Notes under the pieces: generated by a model
Seen by the model: the letters and a program-made list of their open reading frames with translations, nothing else
Told to the model about the DNA's origin: nothing
Database searches by the model: none
Source: Lachnospira sp.
GTDB lineage: Bacteria; Bacillota; Clostridia; Lachnospirales; Lachnospiraceae
Assembly (NCBI GenBank): GCA_017621205.1
Contig: JAGATQ010000032.1
Span: forward strand, 62,001-126,000
Direction: 5' to 3'
Length of the DNA: 64,000 bases
Part shown: piece by piece, positions 12,233-21,674 of the stretch
Layout of the letters: every line of letters starts with the position of its first letter
Numbering within the stretch: the stretch's first letter is position 1
Program-made: the position numbers and the translations under genes

Positions 12233-14315
12233 GAGAGGGGTTTTTATTATTAATAAGATTAATATTAGAAATGGTCTGTTTAAAAGTATGCGATTTATGA
12301 TATTCGTGTGCTTTTTTGTTCTGATTACTGCATTTATCATATTATATTCTGTCATAGTGCAAAAGACCTTAGAGAATCGCTCCTTGGAGCAGAAACGTAA
12401 TTATACAGTGAACCGATGTACAATTTTGTTAAATCAACTGGTCAATTCCGGTTTTTTTAATGGCAATGGCACATTGAATATGGAGAACCAGATTGACCAG
12501 CTTGCAACCTTGCTTGACGGTAGAATAATGGTTGTGAATTCCAGTTACCGGATTTTAGCAGACACTTATCAGCTTAATCAAAACAATTATCTGGTATCAG
12601 AAAATGCTGTTAAGGCAATGACTGGGGTGATGGAACAGGAGGAAAACAACCGGATTCATGATGGATATATTGAGTGTTATATTACAGTAGGAAATTCCTC
12701 CTCGACACTAAAGGAGACAGAGGGGCAGACTTCTCCTAACGCAATTCTGCCAGATAAGAAAAGTAATGTTGAAACAACGGGTATGATGGTGGTATTTGCC
12801 TCTGTAAAGGATTCCTATGCCATTTTGGATGAGGTATCGGAACAGACGAATATGTTGTTCGTTCTGTTTATTTTCTGTGTTGTAATTGTAGCTGTGGTAA
12901 TCACCGTTATTTTGACAGGGCATTTTCGTGAGTTTACAAACAGTATTGATGCAGTAGCCCAGGGACGTACTGACGAAGCGGTTGTTGTACATGGCTTTAC
13001 AGAAATGAGAAATCTTGCGGAGAGTTTTAATGGGGCGGTGGCGAGATTGGATAAGCTTGAGGAGTCCAGACAGGAATTTGTATCTAATGTGTCCCATGAA
13101 TTAAAAACTCCAATTACTTCCATCAAGGTTCTGGCAGATTCCCTGATTTCGCAGGATGATATACCATCAGAGATTTATAGGGAGTTTATGGAGGATATCG
13201 TGGAGGAGATTGACCGCGAGAATAAAATAATAAATGATTTGCTTTCTCTTGTGAAAATGGACCGCAAGTCCGACATGGTATTAAATGTTACGACGGTTAA
13301 TATAAATGAGCTTGTGGAGCTTCTCTTAAAGCGGCTCCGTCCATTGGCAGCGAAACGTAATATTGAGATTGTATATGAAAGCTTCCGGGCGGTTACAGCT
13401 GAGATTGACGAGGTAAAATTGACCCTTGCGCTCTCCAATCTTGTTGAGAACGCCATCAAGTATAATGTAGATGATGGCTGGATTCGCATTACCTTGAATG
13501 CTGACCATAAGTATTTTTATGTTAAGATTGCTGATTCCGGCGTTGGTATTCCAGAGGATTGTCAAGAGAGGGTGTTTGAGAGATTCTATCGCGTGGATAA
13601 GGCACGTTCCCGCGAGACGGGTGGGACCGGTTTGGGTCTTGCGATAACGCATAGTGCAGTATCTATGCATCATGGAACGATAAAATTGCACAGCGAGCAT
13701 GGCAAAGGAACTACCTTTACTGTGCGGATTCCGCTTACCTATTCGGTATCTATGGCGGCAAGTAATAAGCACGCTGCGAAAGAGGAGAAGAAAAAGCTAC
13801 AGAAAAAAAGCAAAAACAAGGAGACGAGGGTGGTTACGCCACAAACAGTCGCTGTACCAAATGTTTCAGAGGTACAGGGTAACTTAGGAGAGGTGTTAAC
13901 TGCTGTAGATGAGAATTTAAAGAAAAATGATGAAAATGTTTCTGGTGGGACGGAGGAAGCACAGGAGCATGTGAAGCCATCTGTAGTTACGGAACCTGCA
14001 CCGTTAGCAGATGCGGAGCCGGAAATGGTAGTAATGCATACAGAGGAGATGGACACACCGGAGGTAGTCGTGTTATCTGAGGAGGAAATGAAGACATCCG
14101 ACAAATCAGATAAGGAGACATTTGTGAAGGAGGGAGATTTGCCTTCAGATGCAATGGCAAAACAACAGATAAAAATGGATATGGATCATTCTGAGATAAG
14201 TGTGCCGGAGCATGATGGAATGGAACAGGCTGATGTTCAGGGAACTGCAGCTACAGAAGGGGACACTACAGAACATACATCCTTCAAAGAAGAAGAGGGG
14301 GGAGAGCAGGGATGA
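12222..14315 (+). CDS. PhoR-type sensor histidine kinase with long acidic C-terminal tail
   Basis: Membrane sensor partner of the upstream regulator. Start is uncertain: TTG at 12222 lies within the regulator gene and lacks a good SD, while GAGAGGGG at 12233-12240 points to an in-frame ATT at 12246 or 12249; an ATG at 12288 is also in frame. Order: first membrane helix (IFVCFFVLITAFIILY), extracytoplasmic region of about 150 residues, second helix (LFVLFIFCVVIVAVVITVIL), HAMP, HisKA with His in SNVSHELKTP (about residue 292), and HATPase with N box and GTGLGLAI. After the ATPase comes an unusual tail of roughly 180 residues, first basic then strongly Glu/Asp-rich and probably disordered. Confidence 0.94.
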   Translation: MQAKRGVFIINKINIRNGLFKSMRFMIFVCFFVLITAFIILYSVIVQKTLENRSLEQKRNYTVNRCTILLNQLVNSGFFNGNGTLNMENQIDQLATLLDGRIMVVNSSYRILADTYQLNQNNYLVSENAVKAMTGVMEQEENNRIHDGYIECYITVGNSSSTLKETEGQTSPNAILPDKKSNVETTGMMVVFASVKDSYAILDEVSEQTNMLFVLFIFCVVIVAVVITVILTGHFREFTNSIDAVAQGRTDEAVVVHGFTEMRNLAESFNGAVARLDKLEESRQEFVSNVSHELKTPITSIKVLADSLISQDDIPSEIYREFMEDIVEEIDRENKIINDLLSLVKMDRKSDMVLNVTTVNINELVELLLKRLRPLAAKRNIEIVYESFRAVTAEIDEVKLTLALSNLVENAIKYNVDDGWIRITLNADHKYFYVKIADSGVGIPEDCQERVFERFYRVDKARSRETGGTGLGLAITHSAVSMHHGTIKLHSEHGKGTTFTVRIPLTYSVSMAASNKHAAKEEKKKLQKKSKNKETRVVTPQTVAVPNVSEVQGNLGEVLTAVDENLKKNDENVSGGTEEAQEHVKPSVVTEPAPLADAEPEMVVMHTEEMDTPEVVVLSEEEMKTSDKSDKETFVKEGDLPSDAMAKQQIKMDMDHSEISVPEHDGMEQADVQGTAATEGDTTEHTSFKEEEGGEQG

Positions 14316-15274
14316 AAAAGTTAGGATTATTGCTTAGTCTGCTGATTGCCTTGATTCTTTTTTTGCCCGGCTGTGGAAAAGGAAACGATGATGAAGTTAT
14401 CAAGGCATCTGAGGAGGAGTATCTTCTTTATTATTTGAATTCAGAGGAGACAAAGCTTATTCCCAAGGCAGTATTTTTTGATAAGAAGAAATCGGTAGAG
14501 GAGCAGGTGAAGTCAATGCTGACCAAGCTTACGGAAAGCCGGACGACTTCCTCATATAAGACGATTTTGCCAGATATGGTTATATTACAAAGCTATACGT
14601 TAAATGATAATCGTACGATTACTTTGGATCTGAGTACGACCTACTACGAGGCGGATACATCGGCACAGGTATTGTGCCGGGCTGCATTTGTTAAAAGCCT
14701 GACACAGATATCTGGTATAGATGCGGTGGAGTTTACGATAGATACCCAGCCTATGACGGATAGGGATTCTCTGGTGGGAAGCTTGACAGCGGATATGTTT
14801 GTCGATAATGAAACCAAGGATGAGAGTGGCTTTGTTCAGGTGGTAACGATATATTTCACCAATGTAACCGGAGAATATCTGGAGCCAATACAGATTCCGA
14901 TGAATTTGGGAACCAATGTATCAGCAGAGCAATTAGTAATTGAGGAGCTGCTTTCGGGGACTGATGAACGTGGCTATTATAATACGATGCCTAAAGGAAC
15001 GCGATTGCTTTCCGTGTCGACAAAGGATGGTATCTGTTATGTTGATTTCAGTGAGGAGTTTGAAAAACCACAAGATAATGTGAAGGATCAGACGGTTATT
15101 TATTCGGTAGTTAACTCCCTTTGTGAGCTTTCTACAGTAAGCAGGGTGGCATTTACTATTAACGGGGAACAAAAGGAACTGTATAATGGACATATTCCAT
15201 TTGACCAGATTTTTGAGAGAAATCTGGACATTGTGAATCAGGAGAACCAAGAAAATCAGGAGAATCAGGAATAG
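14312..15274 (+). CDS. GerMN-domain lipoprotein
   Basis: 320-residue exported lipoprotein with signal LLSLLIALILFLPGCGKG; the lipobox Cys is in LPGC. Two GerMN-type alpha/beta modules follow, one around residues 45-150 (TLDLSTTYYEAD) and one around 190-300 (CYVDFSEEFEKP). GerM proteins act in the septal and engulfment machinery of spore formers; copies next to two-component systems are common in Lachnospiraceae. Its ATG overlaps the kinase stop codon by four bases, which implies translational coupling. The protein ends in four tandem NQE triplets. Confidence 0.9.
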   Translation: MKKLGLLLSLLIALILFLPGCGKGNDDEVIKASEEEYLLYYLNSEETKLIPKAVFFDKKKSVEEQVKSMLTKLTESRTTSSYKTILPDMVILQSYTLNDNRTITLDLSTTYYEADTSAQVLCRAAFVKSLTQISGIDAVEFTIDTQPMTDRDSLVGSLTADMFVDNETKDESGFVQVVTIYFTNVTGEYLEPIQIPMNLGTNVSAEQLVIEELLSGTDERGYYNTMPKGTRLLSVSTKDGICYVDFSEEFEKPQDNVKDQTVIYSVVNSLCELSTVSRVAFTINGEQKELYNGHIPFDQIFERNLDIVNQENQENQENQE

Positions 15275-15283
15275 GAGAGACAA

Positions 15284-17611
15284 TTGAATCAAAGACCATT
15301 GCTACTAATGCTTGCGTGCTTTGTATTTGGGGAAATCGGCGTCTATGCAAAGGAACAATGGATAATTATAATAGGAGCAGCAGTGTTGCTTAGCTTATTG
15401 GCGTCTTTTATGTATGTTAACAAAAGCTATCTTACACTGTTGCTTTTTGTACTCTGTTTTATTGTGGGACAGATACGCTGCAGTCAGGCTATGAGACCGG
15501 GAATCTTAGAGAAACAAAACATTGACCAGCTTACTGTGACTGCGACGGGGCAGGTGGATAAAATCGAACATACCGCCAGCGGCTATCGTGTCTATCTGAG
15601 CAGGATAGAATACACCTTTCTACATAATTCTAAGAATGTAAGATGCAATACCAACCGCAGGATTATGTTTTCTGAGGAAGAATGTACATTGCGGCTTGGA
15701 CAGTGTGTTAAAGTGTCGGGGGAACTGTCAAGGCTTTCTCCTGCTACCAATCCCGGTGGGTTTGACAGCTTTCTCTACTATCGCGGAAGGAATGTAGAAT
15801 ATCAGTTATGGGTTGAGAAGCTCGTGGTAATGAATACACAGTATTGGGAGCTGTTGGACTATCTGCGCTGTTTACAGGAGGATTTACGAAAACAGATAGA
15901 ATTGCTTTTAGATAAGTCGCAGACTGGGGTACTGACAGCAATTTTATTGGGCGATAAGTCCCAGATAGATAAGGATATTAAAAGGCTTTATGAGGATGCA
16001 GGCATTGCTCATCTGATTGCTATTTCCGGTCTGCATATTGGTTTCTTTGGAATGTTATTATTTCGTCTGCTTCGTTCCCTTCGTTTTACATATCTCACAT
16101 CTGCCTTGTTCTCTGGCGGTATGCTATTGGCTTATGGAGTTATGACAGGCTGCTCTGTTTCCTGTGAGCGGGCGATTATCATGCTATTGATATCGTTTTT
16201 GGGAAAGGTGATTGGCAGAGCTTATGATATGCTTTCTTCCATGTCTCTTGCAGGGCTTTTATTGCTTTTTATGGAGCCGTTGCAGCTTCTGGACGCAGGT
16301 TTTTTACTATCCTTTGGTGCAATTATAGGTATCAGTGCCATATATCCCATGATAAAAAAGTCGCTTAATGTATTTTTTCCTTCCTGCAAATGCGGGCGGC
16401 TAGCAGACAGCTTTGTTCTCAACACTTCTGTTCAGCTTGCAACATTCCCCATTATAGCGTGGTTCTTTTATCAGCTTCCGGTTTATCAGCTTTTTCTGAA
16501 TTTGTTGGTGCTGCCTATGATGTCTCTATTACTTCCTATCTCGGTAACAGCAATCGTGGTTTCCTTATTTTCTCTTTCGTTGGGAAAGCTATTCATGCTT
16601 CCGGCACAATGGATATTGCAATTCTTTGCATTAGCTGGAGGGATTACAAAGAATTTGCCCGGCTCTCTTCTGGTGTGTGGACAGCCAAGGCTCTGGCAGG
16701 TTTTTCTTTATTATGGAGTGTTGGCAGCAGTATTATTCTTGCTTCAACATAAGAGATACAAGCTGGTTTTGCCAGTGTTGTCCCTGCTGTTGTTTCTTAT
16801 ATTAGATTCTGTTTCTCCTGCACTCTCTATTACTATGCTGGATGTGGGGCAGGGGGATGGTCTGGTAGTCGAAACACCGGGAGGTCACGTGTTGCTGATA
16901 GATGGAGGAAGCACGAGTAAGAAAGGGCTTTATGAATACACCTATGAACCGTATCTAAAATCGCAGGGAATTACTAAGCTGGATGGGGTTGTGATAACCC
17001 ACAGTGATGAAGACCATATCAATGGCTTACAGGAGCTGATTCAAAAGAATTATCCGATAGGTGCACTCTATCTGCCGAGGTTGAAGGAGCCAGATGAAAA
17101 CTATCTTGCCTTTCAGTCAGCAGCGAAAGAGAAACGGATTCCCATTACTTATCTGGCAAAGGGGGATGGCTTCTCAGTGGATGGGATATCCTTTACCTGT
17201 CTTCATCCAGATGCCAATATTAGTTATGAGAATGCGAATTCTTACTCTACAACGCTTTCACTTTCTTACGGTTCCTTTTCCATGCTGTTTACCGGAGATT
17301 TAGAGGGAGAAGGGGAAAAGGAAGTAAGCGAAGCACTTTTAAAACGTCATTTAACCAATTATACAATTTTGAAGGTTGCCCATCATGGTTCAAAAAATTC
17401 TACCTTGGAGGAATTTTTAAATATTGTATCACCGGCAGCGGCATGGATTTCCTGTAGTGAGGACAACCGCTATGGGCATCCCCACAAGGAACTTTTGAAA
17501 CGGCTTACGAATGAAGGAGTAAGGGTGTATGATACACCACATAGCGGGGCTCTGCGTGTTGTGGTTAGGGATGAAATCCGGGTTTATGAGTATTTGAAGG
17601 AGACGTGGTAG
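15284..17611 (+). CDS. comEC: ComEC/Rec2 DNA uptake channel with metallo-beta-lactamase domain
   Basis: Polytopic membrane protein thought to bring single-stranded DNA into the cytoplasm. 775 residues starting at TTG 15284, preceded by AGGAGAG. N-terminal helices and a DUF4131/OB-like segment, then the Competence domain (LIAISGLHIGFFG) with about eight membrane helices, then the C-terminal MBL-fold domain with MLDVGQGDGLVV, HSDEDHINGL and VAHHGSKNST. The MBL histidine motif is HSDEDH, the usual ComEC form. It follows the GerMN gene by nine bases and precedes holA. Confidence 0.95.
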   Translation: MNQRPLLLMLACFVFGEIGVYAKEQWIIIIGAAVLLSLLASFMYVNKSYLTLLLFVLCFIVGQIRCSQAMRPGILEKQNIDQLTVTATGQVDKIEHTASGYRVYLSRIEYTFLHNSKNVRCNTNRRIMFSEEECTLRLGQCVKVSGELSRLSPATNPGGFDSFLYYRGRNVEYQLWVEKLVVMNTQYWELLDYLRCLQEDLRKQIELLLDKSQTGVLTAILLGDKSQIDKDIKRLYEDAGIAHLIAISGLHIGFFGMLLFRLLRSLRFTYLTSALFSGGMLLAYGVMTGCSVSCERAIIMLLISFLGKVIGRAYDMLSSMSLAGLLLLFMEPLQLLDAGFLLSFGAIIGISAIYPMIKKSLNVFFPSCKCGRLADSFVLNTSVQLATFPIIAWFFYQLPVYQLFLNLLVLPMMSLLLPISVTAIVVSLFSLSLGKLFMLPAQWILQFFALAGGITKNLPGSLLVCGQPRLWQVFLYYGVLAAVLFLLQHKRYKLVLPVLSLLLFLILDSVSPALSITMLDVGQGDGLVVETPGGHVLLIDGGSTSKKGLYEYTYEPYLKSQGITKLDGVVITHSDEDHINGLQELIQKNYPIGALYLPRLKEPDENYLAFQSAAKEKRIPITYLAKGDGFSVDGISFTCLHPDANISYENANSYSTTLSLSYGSFSMLFTGDLEGEGEKEVSEALLKRHLTNYTILKVAHHGSKNSTLEEFLNIVSPAAAWISCSEDNRYGHPHKELLKRLTNEGVRVYDTPHSGALRVVVRDEIRVYEYLKETW

Positions 17612-17659
17612 TAAAGATCATATAGAATAAGGTGTCCCCCTGCAAGAAATTTTAAACAA

Positions 17660-17689
17660 TTGCATATATGATTCCAGCTATGTTATAAT
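17660..17689 (+). promoter_or_regulatory. Probable holA promoter
   Basis: TTGCAT (17660-17665) and consensus TATAAT (17684-17689) with an 18-base spacer, about 40 bases before the holA start. Confidence 0.7.
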
Positions 17690-17729
17690 CATTTCAGAAA
17701 TGATAACGTAGAGAAATCGGAGTAAAGTG

Positions 17730-18752
17730 ATGCAGGAAATCAAAAAAAACATAAAAGAAGAACAATTTCATCGGCTTTATCTGCTATATGGTGCTGAGGA
17801 TTATCTGCGTCACAGCTTAAAGCAGGAGTTAAAGCAGGCATTAGTGGGGGAAGATGTGTCCATGAATTATGCCTATTATGAGGGGAATAAGGTAGAGGCA
17901 GACGAGGTCATTGCCTTTGCTAAAACGATGCCCTTTTTTGCCCAGTGGCGTCTTGTTATTGTGGAGAACTGTGCAGTCAATAAGAAACCAACGGATGCAT
18001 GGCTTGATTTTTTGGGACAAATCCCTGATACGGCAGTTGTTGTGCTTGTGGAGCGTGAGATTGATAAGCGGGGACGGTTTTATAAAACTTGTAAAAAGCA
18101 TGCATATATGGTGGATGTGGATAAGGAAAAGGGGGGCTATGTTCAGCAGTGGATAAAAGAATGGCTGACAAGAAACCACGGCAGTATGAACCGGGATGTC
18201 CAGAAATTTTTTTTAGAACGGGTTTCTGATAACATGGCACTTTTAGAGCGGGAGCTTGAAAAACTTAGGGATTATAAAATGAAACCGGAACAGCTAAGTA
18301 ATCTGGAGCAGCTTGAAGGAGTAGTGTTTGAAATCACGGTGGAGGATATCGAAGCGGTTTCCGTGAAAACAGTGGAAAACCAGATTTTTGAGATGATAGA
18401 TGCGGCTGCTAAGCAGAATGCTTCAAAGGCATTTATGCTGTATCAGGATTTGTTATCCCTGAAGGAATCTCCGATTAAGATTTTGGTGCTGCTGCATCGG
18501 CAGACCAATATTCTTTTACAGATTAAGGATCATATCCGTTTGAAGCACAATACAGGGGAGATTGCATCCGCTTTGAAGCTTCCTCCCTTTGTGATAAATA
18601 AAAATAGTGCTATTGCAAAGCAGTATTCCTATAAGAGGTTAAAGGATTTATTTGCCTTGGGGGTACAGTTAGATGAGGATATCAAACTCGGTAGAATCAA
18701 GGACCAGATAGCAATAGAACTGTTGTTGTCTGAATACTGTAATGCAAGATAG
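17730..18752 (+). CDS. holA: DNA polymerase III delta subunit
   Basis: Clamp-loader subunit that opens the beta sliding clamp. 340 residues from ATG 17730 (an adjacent GTG at 17727 is possible). The N-terminal segment LYLLYGAEDYL, the middle SDNMALLERELEKL helix and the C-terminal helical collar domain follow the HolA/YqeN pattern. Its place after comEC and before rpsT is the conserved firmicute order and supports the call. Confidence 0.95.
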   Translation: MQEIKKNIKEEQFHRLYLLYGAEDYLRHSLKQELKQALVGEDVSMNYAYYEGNKVEADEVIAFAKTMPFFAQWRLVIVENCAVNKKPTDAWLDFLGQIPDTAVVVLVEREIDKRGRFYKTCKKHAYMVDVDKEKGGYVQQWIKEWLTRNHGSMNRDVQKFFLERVSDNMALLERELEKLRDYKMKPEQLSNLEQLEGVVFEITVEDIEAVSVKTVENQIFEMIDAAAKQNASKAFMLYQDLLSLKESPIKILVLLHRQTNILLQIKDHIRLKHNTGEIASALKLPPFVINKNSAIAKQYSYKRLKDLFALGVQLDEDIKLGRIKDQIAIELLLSEYCNAR

Positions 18753-18770
18753 AGAGATTGGAATGAATAA

Positions 18771-18808
18771 AAAAGCAGCCGACACACCTTCGGCTGCTTT
18801 TCTTATTC
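18771..18808. terminator. Bidirectional terminator between holA and rpsT
   Basis: Arms AAAAGCAGCCGA (18771-18782) and TCGGCTGCTTTT (18790-18801) pair perfectly with a seven-base loop. A-rich and T-rich flanks allow it to work for both converging genes. Confidence 0.92.
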
Positions 18809-18812
18809 TTTA

Positions 18813-19073
18813 TTACATTGCATTTACAAGCTTTGTTAAGCGGGAAACCTTACGGGCTGCATTGTTCTTGTGGTAAATACCCTTTGAAGCAGCTTTGCTG
18901 ATTTCAGAGATTGCAGTAGCAAGTCTTTCCTCAGCGGCTGTCTTATCGCCATCGGCAACAGCAGTCTCCACTTTCTTGATTAATGTCTTAATCTTTGTTT
19001 TGATTGTCTTGTTTCTTAATGTCTTAGTTTCAATGACTAAGATTCTTTTCTTAGCAGATTTAATATTAGCCAA
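18813..19073 (-). CDS. rpsT: 30S ribosomal protein S20
   Basis: 86-residue basic helical protein that binds 16S rRNA during 30S assembly. It begins MANIKSAKKRILV, has the TKIKTLIKK helix, and ends with the conserved GIYHKNNAARKVSRL segment. GGAGGTG lies before the ATG at 19073. It is on the opposite strand to its neighbours holA and gpr, as in many firmicutes. Confidence 0.98.
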   Translation of the reverse strand: MANIKSAKKRILVIETKTLRNKTIKTKIKTLIKKVETAVADGDKTAAEERLATAISEISKAASKGIYHKNNAARKVSRLTKLVNAM

Positions 19074-19258
19074 GATTTACACCTCCAAATAATTAACTTG
19101 TTTTTCGATTCTTTACTAATGATGTACTATATCACTGACATATCGGTAAATCCGTGATATGGCACATGAGATACTCTGTTTTAGTGCTACCTTTGGACAC
19201 GGACAATATAGCCTAAAACATACCTTTACATAATAGAAGAAGAAAAGCAATCTGTCAA
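19074..19258 (-). promoter_or_regulatory. rpsT promoter and structured leader
   Basis: Minus-strand TTGACA (19258-19253) and TATTAT (19235-19230) are separated by 17 bases, a near-ideal promoter. It implies a leader of about 150 bases, long for an 86-residue protein. The leader holds an inverted repeat, ATATCAC (19129-19135) with GTGATAT (19154-19160), with a smaller CGG/CCG pair inside. This could be a feedback site for S20, but that is inference. Confidence 0.6.
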
Positions 19259-19275
19259 TGGCTTTTTGTAAAAAA

Positions 19276-19306
19276 GTGATTTTTTTCTTGCAATGCGGGC
19301 ATGCTA
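19276..19306 (+). promoter_or_regulatory. Possible forespore (sigma-G-like) promoter of gpr
   Basis: CATGCTA (19300-19306) resembles the sigma-G -10 motif, with a poor -35 candidate GTGAT (19276-19280) 19 bases upstream. gpr is under sigma-F/G control in related spore formers; the match here is only partial. Confidence 0.3.
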
Positions 19307-19337
19307 ATGAAAGTAATAAGAAAGGGCGGTGAAAATT

Positions 19338-20282
19338 ATGAAGCAGGATGTAAAATCCTTTTATCATACCTCCTGTCATACAGATTTGGCAGTGGAGATG
19401 AAGGAAGAAGTGGAGCGGAAGCAAAAGCTAACCGGCATTGAGGTCATAACAAAGAACCACCGCTATCATGGAATCAAAGAGACAAGAATTGAAATTACAG
19501 ACAGCAGAGGGGAAGCCGCTCTTGGCAAGCCTTGTGGGCATTATATTACCTTGGAGATGGGGAAGGGTTCCAAAAGAGGGGTAAAAAACAAGCTGTCACA
19601 AATTGTATCAGAAGTGCTTAATGATTATTTAAAGGATGCCAAGCATATTTTATTTGTCGGTCTTGGAAACCGTCAGGTAACACCAGATGCATTGGGACCC
19701 GAGGTAATGGAACAGCTAACGGTTACAAGGCATCTGAAAAAGTTTGGATTAGAGACACAGCAGGATGTGAAGATGCTTTCAGCCCTTGCTCCCGGAGTCA
19801 TGGCACAGACTGGAATGGAGACGGTAGAAGCGGTGCGGGGCGTGGTTCGTGAAATTCATCCAGATGCGATAATTGTGGTGGATGCATTGGCTGCCAGAAG
19901 CTCTGAGCGGTTGAACCGGACGATTCAGCTTTGTGATACTGGAATCTGTCCTGGGGCAGGTGTGGGCAATAACCGGCAGGAGATGAACGAGGAGACACTT
20001 GGCGTCAAAGTGATTGCTGTCGGAGTGCCTACCGTCATTGCTGTTCCTACTATTATTTGTGATGCCATGGAACAGATGCTTTCACTTCTTGGTGCAAAAA
20101 ATGCAGATAAACAGTTGGAGGAGCTTGATGAGGAGGAGCAGTTCCAGCTGGCAAGTGAGCTGGTGGAGCCGTATTTTACAGATATGTTTGTGACTCCCAA
20201 AAATATTGATGAGGAGATTCAACTGATGAGTGAATGTATTGCCCAGGGTATCAATGCGTATATCGAGGGGGAAGATGCATAA
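19338..20282 (+). CDS. gpr: Spore germination protease GPR
   Basis: Aspartic-type protease that degrades small acid-soluble spore proteins at germination; made as a zymogen in the forespore. 314 residues from ATG 19338, with an AGGGCGG upstream; a GTG at 19329 overlaps that SD and is unlikely. The short N-terminal propeptide ends near the DLAVEM segment, typical of the autoprocessing region. FVGLGNRQVTPDALGP, LAPGVMAQTGMET and GAGVGNNRQEMN are diagnostic. The reading frame overlaps or adjoins spoIIP. Confidence 0.96.
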   Translation: MKQDVKSFYHTSCHTDLAVEMKEEVERKQKLTGIEVITKNHRYHGIKETRIEITDSRGEAALGKPCGHYITLEMGKGSKRGVKNKLSQIVSEVLNDYLKDAKHILFVGLGNRQVTPDALGPEVMEQLTVTRHLKKFGLETQQDVKMLSALAPGVMAQTGMETVEAVRGVVREIHPDAIIVVDALAARSSERLNRTIQLCDTGICPGAGVGNNRQEMNEETLGVKVIAVGVPTVIAVPTIICDAMEQMLSLLGAKNADKQLEELDEEEQFQLASELVEPYFTDMFVTPKNIDEEIQLMSECIAQGINAYIEGEDA

Positions 20283-20304
20283 ACTAGAAATAGAGGTGAT
20301 GAAT

Positions 20305-21621
20305 GTGCATAAGGAAAAGGATGGAATACAGGTAAAACAACATGCACCGAAGCAGACCAATTGGGTGGTTTTATTATTGCTGCTGTTCGGTTTTTGTTTT
20401 TTTATAGTACAGATTGGAAGACATGAGGGGGATCAATCTGGGGAATATATGTTGCAATCACAATTTCATCAAAAGGTAAACAAGGCTGGATTAGAGATGC
20501 TGCATCTGTTAAGCCCCGCGTTGTTTATTGAGGAAACAAGCCGGGAGGAACAGGCAGGAAGCTTATTAAGCAGGATCAGTGCGATTATGAATCCACTTCT
20601 TTCCTATAAGCAGGAATACAGGCAGCCCAAGAATTTTGTAGTGGCTGCCCAGACAGTTCCTGTTTCTTATCTGGAAAATGGCGGGCAGGAGGAAGATAGT
20701 GGCTATCAGCAGGAAATGGCTACGACACAGGAGGTCAGTCATTCAGAACCCTTAGAAGTAATATCGGATGAGGAGCAGGTGGATGTAGAACAGAAGGTAA
20801 TAGAGGAAAATAACAAGGTGACAAAAAAACATACATATAGTAAGAAATATACCAATAAACAGTTAAATAATTTTTCCTTCCTGAAATCACAGATTTATTC
20901 TGTTGATGCGATTACTCCGGTAACTGCTAAGGATTTAAATGCTAAAAAATTGTTAAATAAGGATTTGACAATAACAAAGGATGCGAACCAACCCAAGGTA
21001 TTATTATATCATACGCATGCCAGTGAAGCCTTTGCTGACAGCAGGAAGGGAAAACAGGAGGATACGGTTGTGGGAGTTGGTGATGTACTGGAACAGGAGC
21101 TTACATCTAAATATGGAATTACCGTGCTGCATGACAAAACAGTATATGATGTAGTAAACGGAAAACTGGACCGCTCACAGGCGTACAATGTTGCAGGAGA
21201 CAGCATTGCGCGTACACTGCGGGACAATCCAAGCATTGAAGTTGTAATTGATTTGCATAGGGATGGTGTTGCAGAGGGAACAAGATTGGTGACCACGGTC
21301 GATGGAAAGCCTACCGCACAGATTATGCTTTTTAATGGAATGAGCAGGATTAAAGGAAAAGGTGAGATTGCCTATCTGAAAAATCCGAACCGTGCAGCGA
21401 ATCTGGCATTTTCCCTGCAGTTACAATTAGCAGCCGAAGACCGTTATGATGGAGTGATGCGTAAGATTTTTCTAAGGAGCTACCGTTATAATCTGCATTA
21501 TAAGGAGCGAAGCCTTCTTGTAGAGGCAGGAGCCCAGACCAATACAGTGCAGGAGGTGAAAAATGCTATGACTGTGCTGGCACAGGCATTAAATGATGTG
21601 CTGAGTAAGGAGGGAGAATAG
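20305..21621 (+). CDS. spoIIP: Stage II sporulation protein P
   Basis: Peptidoglycan amidase/endopeptidase of the engulfment complex, active with SpoIID and SpoIIM. About 438 residues from GTG 20305, picked because AGAGGTG sits six bases upstream; in-frame ATGs at 20275 and 20299 are alternatives, the first overlapping the gpr stop. One N-terminal membrane helix (WVVLLLLLFGFCFFIV), a long low-complexity linker, then the SpoIIP catalytic domain beginning LLYHTHASEAFAD, with VIDLHRDG and LLVEAGAQTNT. The gpr-spoIIP order is the same as in Bacillus. Confidence 0.95.
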   Translation: MHKEKDGIQVKQHAPKQTNWVVLLLLLFGFCFFIVQIGRHEGDQSGEYMLQSQFHQKVNKAGLEMLHLLSPALFIEETSREEQAGSLLSRISAIMNPLLSYKQEYRQPKNFVVAAQTVPVSYLENGGQEEDSGYQQEMATTQEVSHSEPLEVISDEEQVDVEQKVIEENNKVTKKHTYSKKYTNKQLNNFSFLKSQIYSVDAITPVTAKDLNAKKLLNKDLTITKDANQPKVLLYHTHASEAFADSRKGKQEDTVVGVGDVLEQELTSKYGITVLHDKTVYDVVNGKLDRSQAYNVAGDSIARTLRDNPSIEVVIDLHRDGVAEGTRLVTTVDGKPTAQIMLFNGMSRIKGKGEIAYLKNPNRAANLAFSLQLQLAAEDRYDGVMRKIFLRSYRYNLHYKERSLLVEAGAQTNTVQEVKNAMTVLAQALNDVLSKEGE

Positions 21622-21674
21622 AGAAAATATTAAAACAGGCCTGGGGCTGATACAAAAATTGTTAAAATTTCAAG

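Noticed and set aside
19100..19330. tRNA or other structured RNA between rpsT and gpr
   Set aside because: No cloverleaf or CCA-like pattern; the structure is better explained as the rpsT leader.
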